From the NCBI GenBank assembly GCA_030063045.1, contig JAQSEB010000157.1, positions 434,001 through 498,000 of the forward strand: DNA of 64,000 nt. Direction: 5' to 3'. Below, one piece after another: positions 48,501 to 60,078 of the stretch. A program made the translations under genes and the position numbers. Within the stretch, counting starts at the first letter, position 1, and the number at the start of each line of letters is the position of its first letter. This DNA comes from Pratylenchus scribneri (lineage: Eukaryota > Nematoda > Chromadorea > Rhabditida > Pratylenchidae). The notes beneath the pieces are model-generated. The model saw only the letters and a list, made by a program, of their open reading frames with translations. It did no database searches and had not been told where the DNA came from.

Positions 48501-51500
48501 GGTAATTGGGGTCCGGGTAATGGGTAGGGTAGGCCAAACTCGAAAAATACCCGCGGGTACTACCCTACCCGTTCCTTGTTAAGACATTTTTTGAAATTCG
48601 TTTAATAAAATTTTTAAAATTGGCCAAAATAAATATCATAATAAAAAATAATAAAAACTCTTCTTCATCTTCAAATTCTTCTTCACTAAAATCTTTGCCT
48701 TTTGCAACAATTCAGGCTTTGAAATAAACATATTAAATGCTTGTGAACAATTAAATTCAGAATTTTCTTTAATCGAAACAAGGGCATTCACTGTATCAAC
48801 TTTAAAACTGTTTCTTTCATCCGTCCAAACATACGTTGGCAAGGAGGGCAGGACAACCACCCATTTTGCGCCTCCCTAAAATTGCCCGCGGCAGCGAAAA
48901 ATTTGGTTTTTGTAATGGCCGCGCAGCGAAAAATTAGGTCTAAAAATGGCCCCGATAGAGGAAAATTTAAGCCAAAATTAGGCGCGCAGCGAAAAATCAG
49001 AGCCAAAATTAGCCATGCAGCGAAAAATTAGAGCCAAAATTAGCCATGCAGCGAAAAATTAGAGCCAAAATTAACCGCGCAGCGAAAAATTAGAGCCAAA
49101 TTTAGCCGCGCAGCGAAAAATTAGAGATAAAATTAGCCGCGCAGCGAAAAATTAGAGATAAAATTAGCCACGCAGCGAAAAATTTTTATAATTTCAGAAA
49201 ATTGGTCAAAATCAGGCTTTATCAGGCTTTTTCCGAAATCAGGTTTTTGTCAGGCAAAATCCGAAAAATCAGGGAAAACCTGATAAATCAGGCATTCTGA
49301 GAGCCCTGCATAAAAAAATACAATTTTTGTTCCCTAAATGGTGGCTTTAAAAAGGTTACGGGTAGGCGGGTAGTCGGGTAGTCAAGGTGCGGGTAATGGG
49401 TAATACGGGTAATTGGGGTCCGGGTAACGGGTAGGGTAATTTGCCCAAAATCCTTACGGGTACCCTACCCGACTACCCTACCCGTCAACGGGTAATTAAC
49501 CCTAATTACAATAAATGGCGTCAGTCCTTAATTGTTACAATAAATGGCGTCAAATGGGCCCGCCTCAAAGATTGCTTGCCGAAAGCAAAATTGGATCATT
49601 CCCAATTGACCAATAAAAGCATAACTTACAAAAAAGAGTCAAATACTGATTTTTGGCCCGATTACATTTTAAATTTTTTTGGATTGGACTAATGTACCTC
49701 TAAATCCCATAAATGATAAAAAAAATCCCAAATCTAGATTTCTGGATTGATCGCTCACCTGTTTCTGATGTCCTCCTCTGCTTTGTGTGTCAGAGGAACT
49801 AGCAATGTCACCCTGGCTAGAAATTGCTTCAAAATGATTTTTCTTCCCCAAATGTTCAATTTGTGTTTTTATATCTTTGAAGAAATTATCAGCAAATACT
49901 TTGCTGAGTTCAGGATCTTTTTGGTTCTCAAATTTCGGTACTCGCTGCTTATTTTCGATTTTTTCCTTCAAAAATTTCATCAAATCTTTTGCCAAATGAA
50001 AATTTTTTAATCTCTCACTAATTTCGTTCAATTTTACATAGTTTTCTGCTGGCTTTAATTCCTGGAAAAATATTGTTTTATTTGGAACAATGTAATGTGA
50101 AAATATATTCCTTATTAGTCCTAATTACCGGGACTAATGTCTGTTCGAGGCGAGAGTGAGCCTAGCTCTCGTCCCGGGCCTTCGCCGGCGGTCGGTAATG
50201 TTTGAGCGCCGCACGTTTGAGCGCCAGCGACTTTGACGAGTCATAACTCAGCGAAAAAGAAACCATTTGAGACAATCTTGGTATCATTGGATAGAGCTAA
50301 TCAAATTCTATTAAATGACATATAGCAATTTATGAAAAGTTAAATATCCTCTTAATTACAAGCTTCTAAGTAAAAAAAGCCACTTGTATTCAGTTTTTCG
50401 ACTTTAAGTCACTTAAATTTTCATTTATCAAAAAAATTTTATCCACTATTCAATAGAGCTTGAATAGCTCTATCCAATGATACCAAGATTGTCTCAAATG
50501 GTTTCTTCTTTGCTGAGTTATGACTTGTCAAAGTCGCTGGCGCTCAAACGTGCGGCGCTCAAACGTTCTGGCCCGTTCGCCGGGGACCTAAGCCCCCCTC
50601 CCCCAGTGGCCCAAGATTAGTGGATGGAGATTAGGCTATAATCTTCAAATATTTATTTATTCTGCGAAAAATATATGATAAAATATTCATCGTCAAAGTG
50701 GGTAGGAAAAACAAAGCAAAAAAGAAACATTTAGTGGGGAAAGGAGTGCGTTTAAAATGCCAGATTGGGACAAAATTTGATTGATATGATGGTGTCGGGC
50801 CTCAGGCGGGGTGATTGATTATAGGCAGAAAAGTAAGGGTACAGTAGGATGAATAGGAGAATTCCTTTTAGGCATTTTGACATTAACAATTCCAAACTCC
50901 ACAGTAGGAACTTTAATTTTCCACTTTTTTAAAAACATAATTATAATTAAATAATTGATTTTTTAAAATTAAATAATATTTTTTATTCAAAAAAATGAAC
51001 AAAACGGGGAAATTAAAATTTATTAAAATATATTTTAAATTTATTATAAAATTTCTCTCTTTTTTCCACTTTTCCCCTCTTCCTAGATCTTTCAGATTTT
51101 CCAATTTTTGGCAAAAAAATATTTTTAGATAACATTAAATATTCATTCAAGTAATTAAATATGGAAGATAATTCAATCCCCTATATATTTCTATTTTTTA
51201 CCCGTGTAGAATTTTATATAATTTTTTTTAAATAAATAATTTATGAGTTATGACCTTCACTTTTTCTTTGATTTTGCCCATTTCTACCCAAATATCCATT
51301 TTGAGTATGCATTTCTCCAATTTATCTATGTCACTTTGTTCCATTTGTTCCCATCCAACAGCTGTGCTTTGCATCTTCTTTAATAAATCTCTGTGCTTTA
51401 CTTCCAAAGATTTGAATTTTTCGATTTGTTCAGAAATGAATTCATTTTCCCCAAAACATTGGCCTATCAATTGGGACCAAATAATAAAGGAATATAAATA

Positions 51501-51515
51501 TGAAAGTTTTCGCAT
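45566..51515 (-). CDS. Secreted protein of unknown family, five exons, about 578 aa
   Basis: Minus-strand exons 51515-51255, 50061-49759, 48025-47677, 47259-46982 and 46111-45566. Junction phases 0, 0, 1, 0 all agree. It starts at ATG with signal peptide MRKLSYLYSFIIWSQLIGQC (cleavage after FG). Then follow helical, Lys/Glu-rich segments: ENEFISEQIEKFKSLEVKHR, FLKEKIENKQRVPKFEN, VLPETNVNILEDLYDFRKT, FVKKWNEAVENVRNGKNKFF, and a large last exon (FEWDYEDRRMAAMWHLAQK ... VKKALTFK, TGA). There is no TM segment after the signal. Intron 2 holds a hAT element and intron 4 a small inverted-repeat element. A further small exon within 50062-51254 cannot be excluded. No family is recognised; secreted helical proteins of this kind in parasitic nematodes are often lineage-specific. 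Confidence 0.6.
46649..46877. mobile_element. Small inverted-repeat element in an intron
   Basis: GAAAACTTTTTAGGGTTAAGG near 46653 is inverted at about 46850-46875 (CCCTAACCTCTAAAAAGTTTTC). It lies in intron 4 of the minus-strand secreted gene. It is probably a MITE; the target duplication is not resolved. Confidence 0.45.
48655..48850 (-). pseudogene. hAT transposase C-terminal (dimerisation) remnant
   Basis: The minus-strand frame reads WTDERNSFKVDTVNALVSIK followed by ENSEFNCSQAFNMF and PELLQKAK. This resembles the hAT C-terminal dimerisation motif (DRRN.L...TV.ALL.IKEN....C). After LLQKAK an acidic continuation (DFSEEEFEDEEEF) lies in another frame, suggesting a 1-base frameshift. The family call rests on motif memory, but the flanking 8-bp duplication supports it independently. 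Confidence 0.5.
48880..49190. repeat. 31-bp tandem array inside the hAT element
   Basis: About nine copies of CAGCGAAAAATTAGAGCCAA plus AATTAGCCATG, with CCGCG and CCACG variants. The same motif appears once or twice at 21145-21190. The array is followed by ATCAGGCTTTATCAGGCTTT repeats ending in GAGAGCCCTG at about 49308, perhaps the end of a nested second element. Confidence 0.8.
50200..50564. mobile_element. Foldback element, copy 2
   Basis: Left arm GTTTGAGCGCCGCACGTTTG, then AGCGCCAGCGACTTTGAC, then GAGTCATAACTCAGC; the right arm is its near-perfect inverse (GCTGAGTTATGACTTGTCAA ... CGGCGCTCAAAC). Arms are about 105 bp. The interior (ATTAAATGACATATAGCAAT, TTAATTACAAGCTTCTAA) matches copy 1 at 42202-42530. 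It lies in intron 1 of the minus-strand secreted gene; GC-rich flanks carry GGCCTTCGCCGGCGG / GTTCGCCGGGGA. Confidence 0.8.
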
Positions 51516-53174
51516 TTTTATCTAAAATATGCTTAAAATATTTCCGATTAATTGATCTAAAATATTGAAAAATAAATTCGGATATATAATAATTTTATTT
51601 TAAAAACCGAAAGCAGAGAAAATTGCAAAAACAATTTTTTTAATAATGGATACTTTTCCATCCATTCTATTTTTTACCACCCAGAGGGAATTATTGTTTT
51701 TCGCATTGTAAATAATATAAAATGGTTTGTTTAATGAAATTTGGATAAATAAGTTTAGTTTAAACCAAAATGATCAAAAAGTAGGTGCGCTGACCGTTGT
51801 GGCCAAACCGGTTTAAATGGTTTAAAAGTTTGAAATTAATAAAATAAGGGGTTATGGGAATTGGAATCAGGAAATTGTTGTACCATCTCTACGATAGATC
51901 AGAAGTTAGAACACAATTTGCCCGCGGAATAGATCACTTTTCGACTAAATCGAAATTCCGCAAGTGATTACACTATATATTTTAAATTAGAGTAGTAAAT
52001 TTGGGAATTAACTGATTTCTAATATTTTTCGCAACAAATATAAAGGGATTGTATTTCTAAACCGAGATTTAGTAAAACTATCAATTTAAGGATTTTAGTA
52101 ATTAATTAATGGGATATGCTTTTTCTAATGAGAATATTGGGAGAATTCCTTAATTAAGAATTATGAAAACTTTCAGCCCAAACCGAATTCCTTATATTAT
52201 GAAGTCAATTCTCACATTCATGGCCCAAATGCACTTATCTCGCTCTCTGTTCAGAGCACAAAAACAAACCCAAGAAAACAAATAATAAACAATCAAAACG
52301 AACCCAAAAGCTCGCGCATTCCCTCCTCCATTTCCTTCTTATCCTCCTTTCCATTTTCTCTATCCACTTGTCATCATTTCTTTTCAATTTCTTTGCTTCA
52401 CTGGATTGCCTAAAATCCGTTTTTATTGTTATCCCTCATAAAATTTTCTCGGCCTCAAATTCCCGAATTCCATTTCTCTCGACCTCATCTAGATCCACTC
52501 TTGGGCCATTTCCGATCATTTGATTATGCCCATTGGCCCAATTTCTCTCAAAACAATAACAAATAACCCCATGATTGGCCAATTGGCCTAAATTAAATGC
52601 ACTTTGATTTACCTAACCAATAATTAGAAGGCGAATGAATTATTTAAAAAAAATGTTTTATAAAAAAAGAAAGGCTTACTATGTTGGGAATAATAATTAG
52701 AAAATTAAAAATATTTGTATATGTTAAGGATAATATAGGAAATTGGATAATTCTGGAATTCTCCAAGTTGATGGGGTTGGAATTATTTTAGAAATCTCGG
52801 ATACTAGGCATCGTACGACTCCTGAGTAGGCTCATTTGACTCGACATGGTCGATTTATTATTTGAAATTTCAATTTCAGACCGGTTTAAAGGCTGGGATT
52901 AGGGTAGGGCCAGCATGGGTTGGGGCTAAGGGTAAGGGATCTAACGGAATATATCATACGAAATTTAAAATTTCCTTACTGCAACATATATTCCGAAAGA
53001 GAAAATTATTTTTTATAATTGTAAGAATAAATTTTATAAATCAGCTTTTTAAGTACAGACCCTAGGGAATAATTAGAATGGTAGTGGGGATGGGGATAGA
53101 GGAAATACGATACAAAAGATTAAATTCTTATTCCTAAATTATTCAGATTAATGAGAATTTGAGCAAATTATACC
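51516..53174. other. Upstream and intergenic region, no gene seen
   Basis: Contains two ACCGGTTTAAA motifs (about 51809 and 52880) and a pyrimidine-rich tract (52310-52400, CCCTCCTCCATTTCCTTCTT). I searched it for exons of the receptor fragment downstream and found none. Confidence 0.5.
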
Positions 53175-53387
53175 CGTTCCATTTTCTTGATTGTTTCCAT
53201 CAATATTGGGGGCTATTTCATCGGCAATTTAATGGCCACTATAGCTTTATTTTCTAACGTTCTGCCCTTTCAATTTTCGTATAGTCAAAATTTGGCCGCA
53301 ATTGCAGTGAATATTACCGCAGCTTCGAATGCTCCAATTATTTTTCTGAATAGTAATAAATTAATTAAAAAATTTTGTTTTAATTAA
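53175..53387 (+). pseudogene. SRSX-like chemoreceptor, TM6-TM7 exon only
   Basis: The open segment reads YTRSIFLIVSINIGGYFIGN (TM6), then a loop, NLAAIAVNITAASNAPIIFL (TM7) and the tail NSNKLIKKFCFN before the stop. The V...AA.N..I....S..YR..F-like end of TM7 is typical of SRSX receptors. The first codon given by a naive ORF is TTG, so this is an internal or last exon; a plausible acceptor is TTTGAG at 53063-53063+ region (about 53163). No exons for TM1-TM5 are visible upstream, so it is a fragment or pseudogene. Confidence 0.55.
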
Positions 53388-55846
53388 ATAAAATACAATT
53401 CTGAATTTCGTGAAATACATTGGAGGAAATTTATCGAATTAAATTTACAATTTTCAATTTGATTGGCCAAAAGCTAATTCATCCACAACCACAAATGAAT
53501 AACACAAAGTTTTGTAAGTAAATATTACAATTATTGAACTTTTAATTGGTCATAATTATTAAAATATAAATAAAATTCGACATTGAAGGAAAAATTTAGG
53601 AAGAAGGTAAAAAAATTAAACATTAATTTTGCATAAAAAAATTTAAAAAATTTTGAATAAAAATGTGTTTTAAAATTATGTAAATATTTTTGGTTGAATA
53701 AAAAGTTATGAATTTGAATGTCATCTCTTTTTGGCCGTAACTCTACAAAGAAGCCATCAATTCCATGTTATATGTTATCCAAAAACATTAAATATTCTCA
53801 AAAAGGATGTTCCTAATTTTTTAAGCTTAAGAATAAATTGTTAAAATAAGTGGTTTTTTTTGGTCGTACTGTGGGAAATGGGAATGGATAAATATTTTTT
53901 GAACAGTTTTTGCTAATTGAGGAAATTGCTTTTAATTTTCTTTCCAACAATTCAGAGGTCGGAATCGATTTAACAGAAATTACTGCAAATGGATGAAAGA
54001 GTGGAATCAGATTTCAGTTCTGATTGACTAAAATTTTGAAGTGAACAACAAGAACATTTAAGTCGTATGCCGATATTTCATTTTACATATTCCCGAAATT
54101 ATTTAACTAATTCAAGTATGTCTTTTTGCAATGCTTCAAAGAATTATGCTTTTTATCAACTTTTGCGATGATTTTCGAATTCTCATTAAAATCAATTTTG
54201 TTCAAAAAGAAGTAAAATTATGTACGATTCTAATGAGGGAAATAAAAGGTGATCAAATATTGCGGGAAAATGTATATTCCTGGGGCACTTTAATTTTTAA
54301 ATCAAAATCATCTTGTGCCTTGTGGAAATGAAAGTATGCATTTGACGGCGGAGGACTAACAAAAACAAAAATTGAAGACGATAACATACATAAATTAATC
54401 GACAAGTTTTTCTTGGAATTGTGATGATTTGAAAAAAAATGAGAAAAATGTTTTTCCTGTAATGCTGATTATTGTGCAAAATTTTTATACAAATATAGTA
54501 TTATTAAAAAGCTATTTATTATATGAATTTTCCAATCGACGATTATTTAATCATTTTGATATTTGATTACTCTAATTCTAATAATAAAAAATTTTTAGAA
54601 AATTGAAGTGATACATTTCGCATATAAGATAAAGTTAAAGAAAATATTAATAAATTATATATTTTAAAATTCTTCAAATAATAAGAACATCATTTTAAAT
54701 TCCAATTAGATAATTTATTTTCACTGATAGAATCATTAATGACCATGGATTTAATCTCGCATCTTATTGGTTGATGAATTCTCCTTGAATTGGATTCTAT
54801 GAATTGAAATTGTTGAATAACGATAAACAATAAACATTGCAATTGGTCAAAAATATCGAGAATGAATTAGAAAAAAATAGAAAAGATTATTTAAACCATT
54901 GATATTATTATAATTTATGAATATATGCAGTTGAAGAAATTATATATCAATAGCTCAAAAATATTATAAATATATAATATTTTAATTTTTTAATGAAAAT
55001 TAATATAAATGAAATACAAAAAAATATTTGAATTTTGTCAATGAATAAAATATGGCTTTTATGGACAATATTATTATTTGATTGATCTATTTTTCTTCGT
55101 TGCTTCCTTTTATGTCCCCTTTTTGATAAATTATACTTTGTTTAAATTATATGAAAATTTGTAATTTGCTTACATCGATGCCACTTATATTTTATTGTTT
55201 CGTTCAGTATAAAGGCTTAGATTTGATTTTTTGGTAGGATTGTTATTTTAATCAAATCCTTTTCTTTCATAAAAACATGACATTTGCAATGTTGGTCTTT
55301 TCAATTTTGTTTGCTTTAAAATCAACTTATTTTTTAGAGAATAAAGGCATTATTATTTCATCACAAATTCACACTTAAAATCACATTCCACAACTGCATC
55401 TCCAGCATAACGGACTATTTAAATGTCAAAGTGAAAAGTGAATCATCTATATTTAAATCATCGTTACCAAATGAATGAAGTGTTGTTTCTTTATTGTGAA
55501 AATATGTTGTTTTTTCCATTTTAAAAACCCCCAACTTTTTTCCCCAAACGCTTGATTTTGAAGTAAGAAATAGAGTTGAATCAAAATAATAATTTCAAAA
55601 TCAAAATTTCTAAAAATTAAATAATGACCATATTATAAATAAAATGTTTCATGCCCTAATTATGAAAATGATAAATCCATTTTATTTTTTAACATCCGAA
55701 TTGCTATTTTCAATTTTATTTTCTTTTTCACAAACTGCTTAATAAATATTTAAAATAACGTTTTAATTTTAATGGATTGTACCAAAATTTTTGACAATTT
55801 CATACATTTATTTAAAAAATTTTAATACTTTCCCTTTCTCTATTTT
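53388..55846. other. AT-rich intergenic region, no gene seen
   Basis: About 2.4 kb, rich in A/T runs. Short frames (54131-54331 on +, 54297-54479 on -) have no splice or motif support. Confidence 0.5.
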
Positions 55847-55848
55847 AG
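55847..55848 (+). promoter_or_regulatory. Candidate trans-splice (SL) acceptor
   Basis: CTCTATTTTAG ends at 55848, 33 bases before the ATG at 55882, with no open upstream exon needed. This is the usual position of a spliced-leader acceptor in nematodes. It could instead be the acceptor of an internal exon, since the frame stays open up to it. Confidence 0.4.
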
Positions 55849-55881
55849 ATAAATTTGCATTGTTCATTTAATTTTCCGACT

Positions 55882-57513
55882 ATGGCCAATTTGAATCAAA
55901 ACCGGGTTTCCGTTGATCATGGTGTCACTGAAACAGATGGAATGTATTTGAAAGTTCATGATGTGGGACTCAAATTGAATCTTTCGGATTCAGAAGAGGT
56001 TCAACAAGTGATTGATGATTTAACTTTTTCGGCTGATATAAGCAACGGCACCTATGTCAATTTGCATACAGGTAAAAAAATTTTGAGCCAAAATAATTTT
56101 TTATCTTGAATTATTAATTTGGGCATTTGTAAATTTAAAAAAATTTTTACGATTTATTGCCCATAATTGGAGATTTGTAAAGAATTAAAATATTGACGTT
56201 TCTTTGCAAATTTAAAAGGAAAAGAAACAAAAAATCAACTATTATTGTGATTGGTTATAAATTTTGATCAATTTTATTTATTAAATTAAAAATCTTCTTC
56301 GGCGGAAGGGATAAATGGGTTTAATAACGGTATATTATGGTACCATAAAATGGTTGCTAAAAAATATTGTGGCCAATACTGAAATTCGAGACTATAAAAA
56401 TTAAATATTTCAAATATTATATTATTTTTCTATTTTTAATTAAGGTTATGATGGCTCCGGTACTTGGATTACGATGGAGGCTATGGTGAATTTTATGAAA
56501 CGATACGGCGTGCCGCTGACCACCATCCTTTTCTATCAAAAGGAATCTGGCTATCGACGTTATCTCCCCAAAACGGTGTATCAACGAACGGACGAGTGGT
56601 TTGGAGCATTTTCGACGAGCTTTTATCGTAATATATAATTTAATATTATTAATTTAAAATGTTTAAAAGATTTAATTATTAAATTTAAACTTTCCAATTT
56701 AATTTATTTATTCTTTGTCCATCCAGAGGCGATAAGTCAAGGAAAGGAATTCCATATGCTTGGAGGATCGGAAATTGATACGGAAGAAGCTTGTGTCTAT
56801 CGTTTTATGATGGCCAATATTCTGAATGCCCTTGAAGAAAAAATTGGACACGAAATTGGAGGCGTTCATGCTGAAATTCGGAAATTTTCTGTGAACATCG
56901 TTAATGCAAGTAAATATCAATTTGCCGACTTTGATGTGGACGACAACATTCAATTCAGCATGAAAATTGAATTTTTCCAGGCTCTCTACAAACAAATTTA
57001 TCCGAATGCGAAACAAGTTTGTTTTTTTATTCTTTAATTAAATATTGTAATTATTAAAATTTGGAAAAATTTCAATAAATTTCTATATTTACTGGTTCTA
57101 ATTTTGCATTGTCGCCCACACATTTCCTTTTTAGCATCATTGGAATGATTTCACATTAAAAAAAATTTTATTTCCATTTTTAATAATTTTAATATTAAAT
57201 ATTTAATTTTCATTAATTTTTTTAATTTTTTCAAATTTGAATTTACCGAAAAATATGAAAAATGAGAAATTTACCAAATTTACTGATTATTCCCAAAATT
57301 TAACAATTCTATTAATTTATTGAAAATTTTTAGAGAGAAGTGCCCAGCAAATTGGCCAAGAAAAATTATGAACAGCGATTTGCTAAGGTCATTATCCCAG
57401 GCACATTCCAAAGGAGGAATGCTGATGCTGGAGGCATTAATTTCTTTCGAAAAGTTGGCGAATGGCAATATACTTGCAATTACAATGCAATAAAGAAATT
57501 CATCGAAATGTGA
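55882..57513 (+). CDS. Unknown protein, four exons, 280 aa
   Basis: Exons 55882-56071, 56445-56627, 56727-57016 and 57334-57513; phases 1, 1, 0. The product starts MANLNQNRVSVDHGVTETDG and contains GYDGSGTWITMEAMVNFMKR, QKESGYRRYLPKTVYQRTDE, GGSEIDTEEACVYRFMMANI and ends NYNAIKKFIEM. It has no signal peptide or TM helix, a mixed alpha/beta-looking composition and relatively GC-rich exons against the AT-rich introns, which supports coding. An ATTAATAAATTTATT stretch after the stop may hold the poly(A) signal. I do not recognise the family. Confidence 0.68.
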
Positions 57514-57673
57514 AGAAAGGAAAATTATACTGAATGAATTTATTAATAAATTTATTTCGAAATCGAATAATTTGATAAAAATGAATTCATTGTTATTCAT
57601 CATTAAATTTAATTTTTACTTATTGAACGATTTTTGTATTCTGATTCCGAAGGGTGGCCGGCAACTATAATTA

Positions 57674-60024
57674 CCGTATTTATTTTATTTTAAGCCATGT
57701 TTCTATTATAAGCCCCATCTCTATTTTAAGCCCATCCCACTATTGGGTCGTTGAAATTTATAAGCCCCCTTTCTATTTTAACCCACGCACCCACAAAAAT
57801 TTCTTTTAATGTTTTATTTTTATTCTATAAATTATGCCTTGAATAACATGTTCCAAAGCGTAAAATGTTTTTAATAAAAAGTTTTAAATCCCAAAACATG
57901 TTCATAAAAATTTTAGTCGAAAAAACATGTTGTGAATTTCAAAAACAAGTACGTAAAAATGTTTTTAGTCGAAACATGTTGTGAATTCCAAAAAACATGT
58001 TTGGAAAAATGTTTTTAGTCGAAAAACATGTTGTGAATTCCAAAAAACATGTTTGGAAAAATGTTTTTAGTCGAAAAACATGTTGTGAATTCCAAAAAAC
58101 ATGTTTGGAAAAATGTTTTTAGTCGAAAAACATGTTGTGAATTCCAAAAAACATGTTTGGAAAAATGTTTTTAGTCGAAAAACATGTTGTGAATTCCAAA
58201 AAACATGTTTGGAAAAATGTTTTTAGTCGAAAAACATGTTGTGAATTCCAAAAAACATGTTTGGAAAAATGTTTTTAGTCGAAAAACATGTTGTGAATTC
58301 CAAAAAACATGTTTGGAAAAATGTTTTTAGTCGAAAAACATGTTGTGAATTCCAAAAAACATGTTTGGAAAAATGTTTTTAGTCGAAAAACATGTTGTGA
58401 ATTCCAAAAAACATGTTTGGAAAAATGTTTTTAGTCGAAAAACATGTTGTGAATTCCAAAAAACATGTTTGGAAAAATGTTTTTAGTCGAAAAACATGTT
58501 GTGAATTCCAAAAAACATGTTTGGAAAAATGTTTTTAGTCGAAAAACATGTTGTGAATTCCAAAAAACATGTTTGGAAAAATGTTTTTAGTCGAAAAACA
58601 TGTTGTGAATTCCAAAAAACATGTTTGGAAAAATGTTTTTAGTCGAAAAACATGTTGTGAATTCCAAAAAACATGTTTGGAAAAATGTTTTTAGTCGAAA
58701 AACATGTTGTGAATTCCAAAAAACATGTTTGGAAAAATGTTTTTAGTCGAAAAACATGTTGTGAATTCCAAAAAACATGTTTGGAAAAATGTTTTTAGTC
58801 GAAAAACATGTTGTGAATTCCAAAAAACATGTTTGGAAAAATGTTTTTAGTCGAAAAACATGTTGTGAATTCCAAAAAACATGTTTGGAAAAATGTTTTT
58901 AGTCGAAAAACATGTTGTGAATTCCAAAAAACATGTTTGGAAAAATGTTTTTAGTCGAAAAACATGTTGTGAATTCCAAAAAACATGTTTGGAAAAATGT
59001 TTTTAGTCGAAAAACATGTTGTGAATTCCAAAAAACATGTTTGGAAAAATGTTTTTAGTCGAAAAACATGTTGTGAATTCCAAAAAACATGTTTGGAAAA
59101 ATGTTTTTAGTCGAAAAACATGTTGTGAATTCCAAAAAACATGTTTGGAAAAATGTTTTTAGTCGAAAAACATGTTGTGAATTCCAAAAAACATGTTTGG
59201 AAAAATGTTTTTAGTCGAAAAACATGTTGTGAATTCCAAAAAACATGTTTGGAAAAATGTTTTTAGTCGAAAAACATGTTGTGAATTCCAAAAAACATGT
59301 TTGGAAAAATGTTTTTAGTCGAAAAACATGTTGTGAATTCCAAAAAACATGTTTGGAAAAATGTTTTTAGTCGAAAAACATGTTGTGAATTCCAAAAAAC
59401 ATGTTTGGAAAAATGTTTTTAGTCGAAAAACATGTTGTGAATTCCAAAAAACATGTTTGGAAAAATGTTTTTAGTCGAAAAACATGTTGTGAATTCCAAA
59501 AAACATGTTTGGAAAAATGTTTTTAGTCGAAAAACATGTTGTGAATTCCAAAAAACATGTTTGGAAAAATGTTTTTAGTCGAAAAACATGTTGTGAATTC
59601 CAAAAAACATGTTTGGACAAATGTTTTTAGTCGAAAAACATGATGTGAATTCCAAAAACATGTTTGGAAAAATGTTTTTAGTCGAAAAACATGATGTGAA
59701 TTCCAAAAACATGTTTGGAAAAATGTTTTTAGTCGAAAAAACATGTAGTTATAAAAATGTAAAAGAATTTAATAAAAACAGTACTGATTAGTAAAATTGT
59801 AAAATAATTTAGTAAAAAAGTAAAAACATGTTTTGTATTGTAAAACATGTTCTGGTTTTTTGTAAATTTTATTGAAAAAATTTTATTTTCGTACATTTTT
59901 CCTCTCTGAAAATTATAAACCAGTCTCTATTATAAGCCCTCTCAACTCTCACTATTTTAAGCCCCCCCCCCCCTATAGGGTCTATGAAATTTTTAAGCCC
60001 CGGGGATTAAAAGAATAAATACGG
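57674..60024. mobile_element. TIR element (2351 bp) expanded by a 52-bp minisatellite
   Basis: The left end CCGTATTTATTTTATTTTAA and the right end read inward, CCGTATTTATTCTTTTAATC, are inverted. TA flanks both ends (57672-57673 and 60025-60026). Subterminal TATAAGCCCC / TTTTAAGCCCC repeats occur on both sides. The whole centre is a minisatellite. There is no transposase. The TA duplication suggests a Tc1/mariner-superfamily MITE, with low certainty about the family. Confidence 0.7.
57895..59745. repeat. 52-bp minisatellite, about 35 near-identical copies
   Basis: Unit AAAAATGTTTTTAGTCGAAA, then AACATGTTGTGAATTCCAAA, then AAACATGTTTGG. Copies between about 57985 and 59600 are virtually identical; edge copies diverge (GACAAATG at about 59616, GATGTGAATTCC at about 59640-59700). 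Each unit holds two ACATGT palindromes and a GAATTC. 52 is not a multiple of three, so there is no continuous reading frame. Confidence 0.97.
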
Positions 60025-60078
60025 TATTCATGCATTATTAATTATTATTCAAAATAAATGGTCAAACGAAATTCCTTT

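Larger units (their letters stand above)
48448..49504. mobile_element. hAT element (1057 bp) with exact 8-bp target duplication
   Basis: Terminal inverted repeats TAGGGTTAATTACCC...GGGTAATTAACCCTA and an exact duplication ATTACAAT on both sides (48440-48447 and 49505-49512) define the element. Subterminal regions repeat CGGGTAATGGGTAGGGTA in both orientations. Inside are a decayed hAT transposase C-terminus (minus strand) and a 31-bp tandem array. It is inserted in intron 2 of the minus-strand secreted gene. Confidence 0.88.

Noticed and set aside
57895..59745. CRISPR array
   Set aside because: The 52-bp units abut with no variable spacers, and the setting is eukaryotic.
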